Position numbers and translations under genes: made by a program
Part shown: positions 7,098 through 12,914 of the stretch, piece by piece
How the letters are laid out: each line of letters starts with the position of its first letter
Numbering within the stretch: position 1 is the first letter of the stretch
Notes under the pieces: generated by a model
Database searches by the model: none
Told to the model about the DNA's origin: nothing
What the model saw: the letters and a program-made list of their open reading frames with translations, nothing else
NCBI GenBank assembly: GCA_964522485.1
Contig: CAZFUS010000075.1
Span: forward strand, 1-12,914
DNA length: 12,914 nt
Source: Methylohalomonas sp964522485
Lineage (GTDB): Bacteria > Pseudomonadota > Gammaproteobacteria > Methylohalomonadales > Methylohalomonadaceae
Reading direction: 5' to 3'

Positions 7098-7460
7098 ATG
7101 GCAATTTTGATTGAGCAACCGGCATCAGTTCAGGCGGCGGGCAACAAACCCAAGGTCATCGAGGAATATATCGGTCAGGCCAACACGGGCACGAAGGCGC
7201 TGAGTATCGCGCGCATGGTTAGTCCCGCGGGCTGGGGGGAACCCGGTCAATCGCCGGGGTTTGATGAATATACCCTGGTGCTGAAGGGTAGACTGCATGT
7301 GGAAACACAAGATAGCGGATTCGACGTGCATGCTGGACAGGCCGTGATCACACCGGCCGGGGAGTGGGTCCGCTACAGCACACCCGCAGCGGAAGGGGCG
7401 GAGTATGTCGCGGTATGCCTGCCGGCGTTTTCACCGGAAACCGTACACCGTGACACATAA
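7098..7460 (+). CDS. Small cupin-domain protein lacking canonical metal histidines
   Basis: A 120-residue single-domain cupin. Motif 1 is recognisable as PGFDEYTLVLKGRLHV (residues 53-68) and motif 2 as GQAVITPAGEWVRYS (80-94). In canonical cupins motif 1 has HxH plus Glu and motif 2 a His. Here the HxH is absent, only E57 remains, and the motif 2 His position is V91. The protein is therefore more likely a ligand-binding or sensing cupin than a dioxygenase. GGAG (7085-7088) lies 9 bases before the ATG. It is the second gene after the homocysteine methyltransferase gene. Cytoplasmic, with no signal. The substrate is unknown. Confidence 0.8.
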   Translation: MAILIEQPASVQAAGNKPKVIEEYIGQANTGTKALSIARMVSPAGWGEPGQSPGFDEYTLVLKGRLHVETQDSGFDVHAGQAVITPAGEWVRYSTPAAEGAEYVAVCLPAFSPETVHRDT

Positions 7461-7461
7461 C

Positions 7462-7485
7462 CCTGCGTTGGATGCAGGTTTTATT
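7462..7485 (+). terminator. Probable intrinsic terminator after the cupin gene
   Basis: CCTGC (7462-7466) pairs with GCAGG (7474-7478) across a seven-base loop, and TTTTATT follows at once. It lies two bases after the cupin stop. The stem is short, so it may be inefficient, but position and T-run fit the end of the methyltransferase/cupin transcript. Confidence 0.5.
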
Positions 7486-7523
7486 AAGCGACGGCAATAT
7501 TCCATGTTCGGATATACACCAAA

Positions 7524-7540
7524 GCCTGGATTTAACAGGC
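7524..7540 (-). terminator. Possible terminator for the leftward flavoprotein transcript
   Basis: GCCTG (7524-7528) and CAGGC (7536-7540) form a five-pair stem, extendable by one G-T pair. It lies 14 bases beyond the stop of the leftward gene. Read leftward, only TTT follows the stem, so the assignment is weak. Confidence 0.3.
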
Positions 7541-7553
7541 CGTGATGGATCGA

Positions 7554-9704
7554 TCAGGACAGGCGCCAGTGATGAAAGCGTTCAATGAGTCTAAGGAGTT
7601 TTTCGGGTGCATGGGCACGTTTCCAGTTACCGGCGGCGTATTTGTTGGCTTCGGCCATGGTGGGATAGATGTGAATGGTGCCCAGTATCTTGTTCAGGCC
7701 GAGGCCGTGGCGCATGGCAAGAATGTACTCGGCAATCAGATCACCGGCACGGGCGCCGACGATCGTCACACCCAGAATGCGATCTGAGCCCGGTGGAGTC
7801 AGGACTTTAACGAAGCCAAAGTCGTCACCGTCGGTAATGGCGCGGTCCAGTTCGCTGATATCATAGCGGGTAACTTCGAAATCGATTGACTGATCCCTGG
7901 CTTCCTTTTCGTTGAGTCCGACGCGGGCGACTTCCGGCTCTGTAAACGTAGCTGCCGGTATGACGCTGTAGTCCGCGCGAAATTTCCTGAATAGCCCAAA
8001 CAGCGCATTTACCGCCGCAAACCAGGCCTGATGGGAAGCGGTATGGGTAAACTGATAGGGGCCGGCGACATCGCCGCAGGCGTAAATATTCGGAAACCGT
8101 GTCTGTAAATATTCGTTAGTCACTAGTGTGCCGTTATTGCGGGTTTCGATACCGAGTTTATCCAGTTCTAATTCCTCGGTGTTACCACGGCGGCCTACCG
8201 CGACCAGTGCCCGATCAAATTCAATTCGTTGCTGACTCTCTACACTTTCTGCGTACAGGCAGGTCTGACCTTTTTCGTTCACAAAACGGCTGGCCTTATA
8301 ACCCAGCAACAGTTGCACACCATCCTGTTGCAGGGCGGCCTGGACTGCGTTCGCCGCGTCTTCATCCTCGCGCGGCAGCAGTTGCGGCAGCATTTCGACA
8401 ACCGTGACTTGCGAGCCAAGCCGGGCAAAGCTCTGCGCCAGTTCACAGCCGATGGGGCCGCCTCCGAGTACCAGCAGGCGCCGGGGTTGTTCCTGTAACC
8501 GCCAGAGATTGTCCGAGGTCAGATAATCAATCGACTCAAGCCCCGGGATAGGCGGCACAGCCGGCTTGCCGCCACTGGCAATGATGATGCTTCTGGCTGA
8601 AAGTGTTTCTGTCTGATCTTTGTGACTTATCTCGACTTCCCACGGTGATAACAGCCGTGCCGTACCACTGCGACAGTCCACGCCGAGCTCACTATAACGT
8701 TCGACCGAGTCATGTGGTGCGATTCGGGCGATGACGCTTTTAATTCGCTGCATCACTGCCGGAAAATCTGTGCTGATATTGCCTGTCGGTTGTAGTCCGT
8801 ATTTCCCGGCCTGTTTGAGTTCATGTGCCTGGCGGGCACTTCGAATCAGCGTTTTCGATGGCACACAGCCGGTGTTCAGGCAATCGCCGCCCATGTTGCC
8901 GCGTTCGATCAATGTCACACTGGCTTTGACAGCTGCAGCAATGTAGGCACTGACCAGTCCGGCGGAACCGGCACCAATGACGATCACATTGTGATCGAAA
9001 CGTTTCGGTTTCTGCCAGCCGCGATACACGCGCCGTGCCTGAATAAAATTCATGATTGCGCGGGCTATCCAGGGAAACAGGCCGAGTAGAACAAATGCGC
9101 CGATGAGTTCCGGTGACAGCAGATCGCCAGTGCGCTCGATTTGCGCGATCTGGGTACCGGCATTGACATAAACAATGGTGCCGGCCAGCATGCCGGCCTG
9201 GCTGACCCAGTAAAAAGTCCAGGTCCTGATCGGCGTCAGTGCCATGACGATGTTAATAACGAAGAAGGGAAATGCCGGTACCAGCCGCAGCGTGAACAGG
9301 TACATGGCGCCGTCCTTCTCGATGCCTTCATTGATCTTTTTCAGCCGCTGGCCAAATTTTTTCTGGACGCTGTCGCGCAGCAGGTAACGCGCGATCAGAA
9401 ACGCCAGCGTCGCCCCGATGGAAGAAGCGAAAGATACAAGTACCACGCCGGTGAACAGTCCGAACAATGCCCCGGCGGCAATGGTCATGATCGCCGCGCC
9501 AGGCAGCGAGACGGCGGTAACGATGATATAGAACAGAAAGAAACCACCAAACACCAGTAGTGGCCGGGTCTCGGCGTAAGCCCGGAACTGGTCGATACCG
9601 GATTTCAGGTAATCCAGCGTCAGGTATCGACCGAGATCAAAATAGAAATAGGTGATGACGATCAGGGCGATAACACCCAGTAACAGCAGTTTCCTGGTTT
9701 TCAT
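7554..9704 (-). CDS. TVP38/TMEM64 membrane domain fused to MerA/Lpd-like FAD disulfide reductase
   Basis: A 716-residue fusion. Residues about 1-230 are a multi-helix VTT (TVP38/TMEM64, DedA-like) membrane domain, starting with a hydrophobic segment LLLLGVIALIVITYFYF. They contain SLPGAAIMTIAAGALFG and RLVPAFPFFVIN, typical of the family. Residues about 236-716 are a class I pyridine nucleotide-disulfide oxidoreductase: FAD motif GAGSAG (244-249), redox disulfide C275-x4-C280 in DCLNTGCVPSK, NAD(P)H motif GGGPIG (414-419), FAD contact ACGD (to D545), and a dimerisation domain. In the C-terminal motif where lipoamide dehydrogenase has H-x-H-P-T, this protein has H678-I-Y680-P-T. There is no HMA domain and no C-terminal CC pair, so it is not a classic MerA. 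The reductase domain would sit on the cytoplasmic face of the membrane. It may be third in an operon after arsM and a radical SAM gene. The substrate is unknown. Confidence 0.88.
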   Translation of the reverse strand: MKTRKLLLLGVIALIVITYFYFDLGRYLTLDYLKSGIDQFRAYAETRPLLVFGGFFLFYIIVTAVSLPGAAIMTIAAGALFGLFTGVVLVSFASSIGATLAFLIARYLLRDSVQKKFGQRLKKINEGIEKDGAMYLFTLRLVPAFPFFVINIVMALTPIRTWTFYWVSQAGMLAGTIVYVNAGTQIAQIERTGDLLSPELIGAFVLLGLFPWIARAIMNFIQARRVYRGWQKPKRFDHNVIVIGAGSAGLVSAYIAAAVKASVTLIERGNMGGDCLNTGCVPSKTLIRSARQAHELKQAGKYGLQPTGNISTDFPAVMQRIKSVIARIAPHDSVERYSELGVDCRSGTARLLSPWEVEISHKDQTETLSARSIIIASGGKPAVPPIPGLESIDYLTSDNLWRLQEQPRRLLVLGGGPIGCELAQSFARLGSQVTVVEMLPQLLPREDEDAANAVQAALQQDGVQLLLGYKASRFVNEKGQTCLYAESVESQQRIEFDRALVAVGRRGNTEELELDKLGIETRNNGTLVTNEYLQTRFPNIYACGDVAGPYQFTHTASHQAWFAAVNALFGLFRKFRADYSVIPAATFTEPEVARVGLNEKEARDQSIDFEVTRYDISELDRAITDGDDFGFVKVLTPPGSDRILGVTIVGARAGDLIAEYILAMRHGLGLNKILGTIHIYPTMAEANKYAAGNWKRAHAPEKLLRLIERFHHWRLS

Positions 9705-9774
9705 GTTTTAAACCTGTGGAAGCCGGTTATAACGGCGATTGGGCAGATATCATCTGCTTCTGATAATTGATCGC
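9705..9774 (-). other. Short gap between radical SAM and flavoprotein genes
   Basis: Only 70 bases separate these same-direction genes, compatible with one transcript. The gap has a six-pair hairpin, GCAGAT (9743-9748) and ATCTGC (9752-9757), without a T-run in the reading direction. It also holds an 8-base palindrome, GTTATAAC (9726-9733), flanked by GCC and GGC. Neither is a convincing terminator, so read-through from arsM is plausible. An AGG near 9713 is the only, weak, ribosome binding site for the fusion gene. Confidence 0.4.
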
Positions 9775-10695
9775 TCAATGGCGCTCGCTGCATGAAGCGC
9801 CATACCTGAAGCAGCTGTAACAGCGGTGGTGTCGGAGCATCACGGTTTCATCAAGGCTGTCGGCCAGGCTGGTGCCGAGATCATAGTCCGGATCGTCGTC
9901 AACCAGCGTACAGGCATAAATGCGCATGCGCCCATTCTGCTTGACCAGCATGCGGCTGTAGGCACACATGAAATCGGCACGCGTATCTGCCGTGTGGTAA
10001 GCGGTCATGCAATGCTCGGTGATGGCCGGTGTCTCGATCTGTTCGCCGGGCAGACCGAAATCCGGGAACCAGGTAACGGCAAGATCTTCCGGCAGCCCGT
10101 GTTCACGGAATACGCAACGGAATGCAGCGGCAACCGCATCACTGTCTTCATCCGGATTCCATTGCCGGGCAACCGCGATACTGAATCCCATATTGTGGAG
10201 CATGGCCATACCACGCAGGGCGCTGACAAAGTTGCCCCGGCCGCGGCCAGCATCATGACGCGTGGCATCGGGATAATCGAGGCTGATGCGGAAATGGACC
10301 GGGTATCCGGCCTCAAGCAGCGGTTCAATCTGGTGAAGACGATGTTGTAACGGTTTGGTGCCGTTGGTCAGTACCAGGCACGATGCCCGCTGCGCGGCGT
10401 ATTCGAGTATGGTCGGAAAGTCACGGGTCAGGAACGGTTCGCCGCCGGTGAATGATAATTGCCTGACGCCCAGTGCTAGCGCCTCGTCGATATACGGTTG
10501 TACATCGGCGAATTTCACCAACTGCAGGCGGTTGTCGCCCGGTTTCGAGCCCTCCAGGCAGAACGGGCAGGCGAGGTTGCAGGCGGTGCCGGTGTGTACC
10601 CACAGTTCGTCGAGCCGCGCGGTCTTGATATAGCCGCGCGGTTTACCGGTCGGTGTTCGCCACCAGCTTATGGGTTTATCGAGCACGGCGGCCAT
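9775..10695 (-). CDS. Radical SAM enzyme with C-terminal cysteine-rich (SPASM-like) region, partner of ArsM
   Basis: A 306-residue radical SAM protein. The [4Fe-4S] SAM site is C39-x3-C43-x2-C46 in ACNLACPFCLEG, with a GGEP motif at 84-87. Six further cysteines near the end (C229, C244, C262, C292, C295, C302) suggest one or two auxiliary clusters, SPASM-like but not in the exact canonical spacing. The ATG at 10695 lies two bases after the arsM TGA (TGACCATG) with no ribosome binding site, so translation is probably coupled to arsM. In-frame TTG codons up to 10707 would make the genes overlap. Direct coupling to arsM implies chemistry on a methylated arsenical or its precursor. The sequence lacks the CNQxCxHCHV signature I associate with ArsS (arsenosugars) and the RCCLC motif of ArsL (arsinothricin), so the exact reaction is unknown. 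Confidence 0.87.
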   Translation of the reverse strand: MAAVLDKPISWWRTPTGKPRGYIKTARLDELWVHTGTACNLACPFCLEGSKPGDNRLQLVKFADVQPYIDEALALGVRQLSFTGGEPFLTRDFPTILEYAAQRASCLVLTNGTKPLQHRLHQIEPLLEAGYPVHFRISLDYPDATRHDAGRGRGNFVSALRGMAMLHNMGFSIAVARQWNPDEDSDAVAAAFRCVFREHGLPEDLAVTWFPDFGLPGEQIETPAITEHCMTAYHTADTRADFMCAYSRMLVKQNGRMRIYACTLVDDDPDYDLGTSLADSLDETVMLRHHRCYSCFRYGASCSERH

Positions 10696-10697
10696 GG

Positions 10698-11744
10698 TCA
10701 GCAACAACCAGACTGGTTTTGTTCCGGGTCACTGGTCATGTTAAATGGCAGGGTGGTACCACAACCCGGAAAAATACCGTAATGGGTGGAGAAATCGCCG
10801 ATAAACTCGAAATAAGATGCGAACCGGCTTTCGCCCAGTATTCTGAAAGTATTGCCGCAGACGGGAAACACGCGGCCACGTTCTATTGTGTGGTGGTTAT
10901 CAAGTACGAAAACATCTGGTGCGTACTCAATCCCACCTTTATAAATCACGGCCTGGCCATAATCCTCGCAGGCCGGTTCCAGGCCTTCGATGTTGAACAG
11001 CCGGTAGGTCGCCGAATAAAATCTCGTCGGTGCCAGCCGTGCGGCGATCTGGTCGTTGTCGATCGTAATCGGCCGGTCATCCACCAGCCGCGGATCGGCG
11101 AAGCCGGCCTGTTTGGCGAGATTGAGAAAATCATTCCAGTACAGCGCACCGGCGAGACATTCGCCGTACAGTACCGGATCCTGGCGCAGCTCCGGATCTA
11201 TGCGGCGGTCGGCATAGACATCGGAAAAATAAAACTCGCCGCCAGGCTTCAATACGCGGTGGACTTCGCTCAGCACTTTTTCCTTGTCCGGGCTGAGGTT
11301 GACAACGCAGTTGGAGACGACAATATCGAAACTGTTATCCGCCAGGTTCAGCTGATCCAGCTGTTCGATATAGCCTTCGAGAAAGTCAACATTATTGCGG
11401 CTGAAGCCAAATTGGCGGCGATGGTAGTCCTGATGGCGACAGGCGATGGCCAGCTGCTCCGGCGTCATGTCGACGCCGACCACACGGCCGCTCTCGCCGG
11501 TCAGCCAGCTCAACAGATAACAATCGCGACCGCTGCCGCAGCCGAGATCGAGAATGGAAGCGCCCTCCAATACTGGCGGGGCCACCAGGCCACAACCGTA
11601 ATAATGATCGACGACTTCCTCATGCAGCAGTGACAGACCGGGCTTGAGCCAGTCCGGTGGTGCCTGGTCGCAACAGGCATTAGTCTGCAGATCATCACTG
11701 CCGGTCAGGGTTTTCCCGTAGTAATCCTGGACTTCGTTGTACAT
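10698..11744 (-). CDS. arsM: Arsenite S-adenosylmethionine methyltransferase (AS3MT type)
   Basis: A 348-residue cytoplasmic class I SAM methyltransferase. It methylates As(III) to mono-, di- and possibly trimethyl arsenicals. VQDYYGKTL near the N-terminus, the SAM motif ILDLGCGSGRDCYLL (64-78) and GVDMTPEQL match AS3MT/ArsM closely. The four cysteines known to matter in human AS3MT (32, 61, 156, 206) correspond to C24 (LQTNAC), C51 (YYGCGL), C146 (SNCVVNL) and C196 (GECLAGAL). The 51-146-196 spacing is identical to the human 61-156-206 spacing. The C-terminal extension ends SGCC, as many family members end in a CC-containing tail. The start was set at the ATG at 11744, preceded by GGGAGA four bases upstream; a GTG at 11777 is a longer, less likely start. 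It is divergent from pstS and coupled to the radical SAM gene downstream. No arsR lies in the window. Confidence 0.95.
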   Translation of the reverse strand: MYNEVQDYYGKTLTGSDDLQTNACCDQAPPDWLKPGLSLLHEEVVDHYYGCGLVAPPVLEGASILDLGCGSGRDCYLLSWLTGESGRVVGVDMTPEQLAIACRHQDYHRRQFGFSRNNVDFLEGYIEQLDQLNLADNSFDIVVSNCVVNLSPDKEKVLSEVHRVLKPGGEFYFSDVYADRRIDPELRQDPVLYGECLAGALYWNDFLNLAKQAGFADPRLVDDRPITIDNDQIAARLAPTRFYSATYRLFNIEGLEPACEDYGQAVIYKGGIEYAPDVFVLDNHHTIERGRVFPVCGNTFRILGESRFASYFEFIGDFSTHYGIFPGCGTTLPFNMTSDPEQNQSGCC

Positions 11745-11796
11745 GTTTTCTCCCGGCTTTCCTGTAAATATACCCACCTTGGATGAATAGGAAAGA

Positions 11797-11824
11797 ATAT
11801 TGTTACAGGTAGCTGTAACAATAT
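11797..11824. promoter_or_regulatory. 28 bp palindromic operator overlapping divergent promoters
   Basis: ATATTGTTACAG (11797-11808) and CTGTAACAATAT (11813-11824) are exact inverted repeats around GTAG; 13 of 14 symmetric pairs match. The site yields a -35-like TTGTTA on both strands. Rightward, TTGTTA (11800-11805) is followed after 16 bases by TATAGC (11822-11827). Leftward, TTGTTA (11821-11816) is followed after 16 bases by TATTCT (11799-11794). A dimeric repressor bound here would cover both promoters, those of arsM and pstS. It does not match the tandem PhoB box. The regulator is not in the window. Confidence 0.7.
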
Positions 11825-11876
11825 AGCCGGGTAGGAATCTCCATTACGGGTTTATTCATTGGATCAAATACCTTAC

Positions 11877-12689
11877 ATGTCCAGATTCGGGTTTTGTGTA
11901 AGCTCGGCGCTGTTACTGGTGCTGGCTGGTTGCAACCAGGCAAATGAATATGAATTGGTGTTGACCGGTTCCAGTACCATCGCCCCGGTTATGGCGGATC
12001 TGGCGGCCATTTATGAGGCGAAGCACCCGGGTTGGCGCATCGATGTGCAAAGCGGCGGTTCCAGTCGTGGCATACATGACGCCCGCCAGATGCTGGCAGA
12101 CGCCGGTATGGTCTCGCGCGAACTGACTGAGGATGAACAGGATCTGACAGCCCACAGGCTGGCATACGATGGCATTGTTCTGATCGTTAATGCAGGTAAT
12201 CCGGTGCAATCGCTGACCGATGCCGAAATTCGACGGATTTACAGGGGCGATATAACTGACTGGTCGATAGTCGGGGGAAGGGAGTTACAGATCACAGTGA
12301 TTAACAAGTCCGCAGGTCGCGCCACACTGGAAGTTTTTCTTGATTATTTCGAACTCGATAACCGGGATATCCAGCCGCATTTGGTTGCTGGTGAAAATCA
12401 GCAGGTGATCCAGGCTGTAACCTCGGATCGGGCTGCGGTTGGTTATGTTTCAATCGGTACCGCCGAATATGAGGCGCAAAATGGTGCCGCCATCAAACTG
12501 TTGCCGTTGGCCAAGCAGCGTGCCACTACCGTCAATGTGCGTACTGGCAAATATCCAATGAGCCGGCCACTGAACGTGATCACCCGAGGTGCGCCGGACC
12601 CCGAACTGGAGGCGTTCATGGAATTCTGGCAGACTCCGGCCGCCGCCGACATCATCAGGCAGCATCACTTTGTCCCCGCGACGCCGTGA
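11877..12689 (+). CDS. pstS: PstS-like phosphate-binding lipoprotein
   Basis: A 270-residue substrate-binding protein of the PBP-like phosphate family. It has a lipoprotein signal, MSRFGFCVSSALLLVLAGC, with lipobox LAGC and acylated C19. The first phosphate-binding loop is LTGSSTIAPVM, followed by DVQSGGSSRGIHDA. The usual GSGT loop is replaced by NKSAGRATLEVF, so it belongs to a divergent PstS subgroup. It should deliver phosphate, and perhaps arsenate, to the permease encoded next. The ATG at 11877 was chosen because it gives a clean signal peptide; a TTG at 11859 would add six residues, and neither has a good ribosome binding site. The gene is divergent from arsM, with the 28 bp palindrome between them, and overlaps pstC. 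Confidence 0.88.
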   Translation: MSRFGFCVSSALLLVLAGCNQANEYELVLTGSSTIAPVMADLAAIYEAKHPGWRIDVQSGGSSRGIHDARQMLADAGMVSRELTEDEQDLTAHRLAYDGIVLIVNAGNPVQSLTDAEIRRIYRGDITDWSIVGGRELQITVINKSAGRATLEVFLDYFELDNRDIQPHLVAGENQQVIQAVTSDRAAVGYVSIGTAEYEAQNGAAIKLLPLAKQRATTVNVRTGKYPMSRPLNVITRGAPDPELEAFMEFWQTPAAADIIRQHHFVPATP

Positions 12690-12914
12690 CCGCTGGCTGA
12701 CGTGGCTGCTGGCCATGGCCGGTATCGGTGCCGGATTGGTGCTGGTGCCGATCGTCGCCCTGCTCATCGCGCGCAGCCTGCCACTGCTGGAGCCTGCGGT
12801 GCTGTGGCAGGCAGTGAGTTCGCTCGACTGGCAGCCGCAGGCCGGACAGTACGGATTGCTGGCCATGCTCGTCGGCAGTCTGCTGGTCAGCCTGCTGGCG
12901 CTGGCGCTGGCCGC
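12670..12914 (+). CDS. pstC: Phosphate ABC transporter permease PstC, 5' part only
   Basis: An open frame that overlaps the pstS stop by 20 bases and runs off the window. It begins at a TTG (12670) with SPRRRDRWLTWLL, then a hydrophobic segment IGAGLVLVPIVALLIARSLP. Next comes LLEPAVLWQAVSSLDWQPQ with the W-x-P spacing seen before the second helix of PstC, then LLAMLVGSLLVSLLALALA. The basic N-terminus and first membrane helix fit PstC topology. About 81 residues are visible. An ATG at 12715 would start inside the first helix and is less likely. Expected to be translationally coupled to pstS; pstA and pstB should follow outside the window. Confidence 0.8.
   Translation, partial: MSPRRRDRWLTWLLAMAGIGAGLVLVPIVALLIARSLPLLEPAVLWQAVSSLDWQPQAGQYGLLAMLVGSLLVSLLALALA

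Noticed and set aside
7554..9704. Annotation of the fusion protein as mercuric reductase (MerA)
   Set aside because: It has the CxxxxC flavin disulfide but no N-terminal HMA domain and no C-terminal vicinal cysteine pair, and no other mer gene is nearby.
9775..10695. Naming the radical SAM gene arsS or arsL because it sits beside arsM
   Set aside because: The cysteine motif context (ACNLACPFCLEG) and the C-terminal cysteines do not match the ArsS or ArsL signatures I know, so only the family is claimed.
11797..11824. PhoB box for pstS
   Set aside because: PhoB sites are tandem direct repeats of an 11-base unit; this is an inverted repeat and lacks the CTGTCAT halves.
11745..11831. Leader hairpin that hides the arsM ribosome binding site: AGCCGGG at the site can pair with CCCGGCT farther upstream, and CTTTCCT with AGGAAAG
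   Set aside because: If the promoter inferred from the palindrome is right, transcription starts near 11787 and the upstream pairing partners are not in the RNA. The two ideas conflict and the promoter reading is simpler.

Overview
This 12.9 kb window looks like a chromosomal region of a gammaproteobacterium of moderate GC, possibly a sulfur-oxidising or otherwise chemolithotrophic member. The taxonomic guess rests on overall protein style and on the GTGAAAA-type and AACGCGAAT-type palindromic intergenic repeats; no marker gene is present. No RNA gene, CRISPR array or transposase was seen.

Left part (1-4885, + strand): a five-gene operon for a NAD-linked tungsten aldehyde oxidoreductase. It encodes a four-cluster ferredoxin subunit (aorA), the tungstopterin catalytic subunit (aorB), an FAD/NAD(P)H oxidoreductase (aorC), a MoaD/ThiS-type sulfur carrier ending in GG, and a small protein of unknown function ending in RGGG. 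Palindromic repeat elements lie upstream of aorA and fill the aorB-aorC and aorC-moaD-like gaps. The last one abuts the moaD-like start codon, which has no visible ribosome binding site.

Middle part (4904-7460): a GlxA-type regulator (DJ-1/PfpI domain plus AraC-type HTH) on the - strand, transcribed away from a + strand pair made of a homocysteine S-methyltransferase family enzyme and a small cupin that lacks the usual metal-binding histidines. The regulator probably controls this pair.

Right part (7554-11744, - strand): three genes in one direction, read in the order arsM, radical SAM enzyme, membrane-anchored flavoprotein disulfide reductase. ArsM keeps all four cysteines of the AS3MT family. 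The radical SAM gene starts two bases after the arsM stop. The third protein is a fusion of a TVP38/TMEM64 (VTT) membrane domain with a MerA/lipoamide-dehydrogenase-like reductase in which the usual catalytic His of the C-terminal motif is Tyr.

Far right (11877-12914, + strand): a phosphate-binding lipoprotein (pstS) and the beginning of a permease (pstC), running off the window. The divergent arsM/pstS gap holds a near-perfect 28 bp palindrome that overlaps -35/-10-like boxes in both directions. Phosphate/arsenate uptake and arsenic methylation may therefore share one operator. The arsM, radical SAM and reductase trio with this operator and pstSC is the best candidate here for an incompletely described system, possibly making or processing an organoarsenical. 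That reading is inference from gene content and layout.
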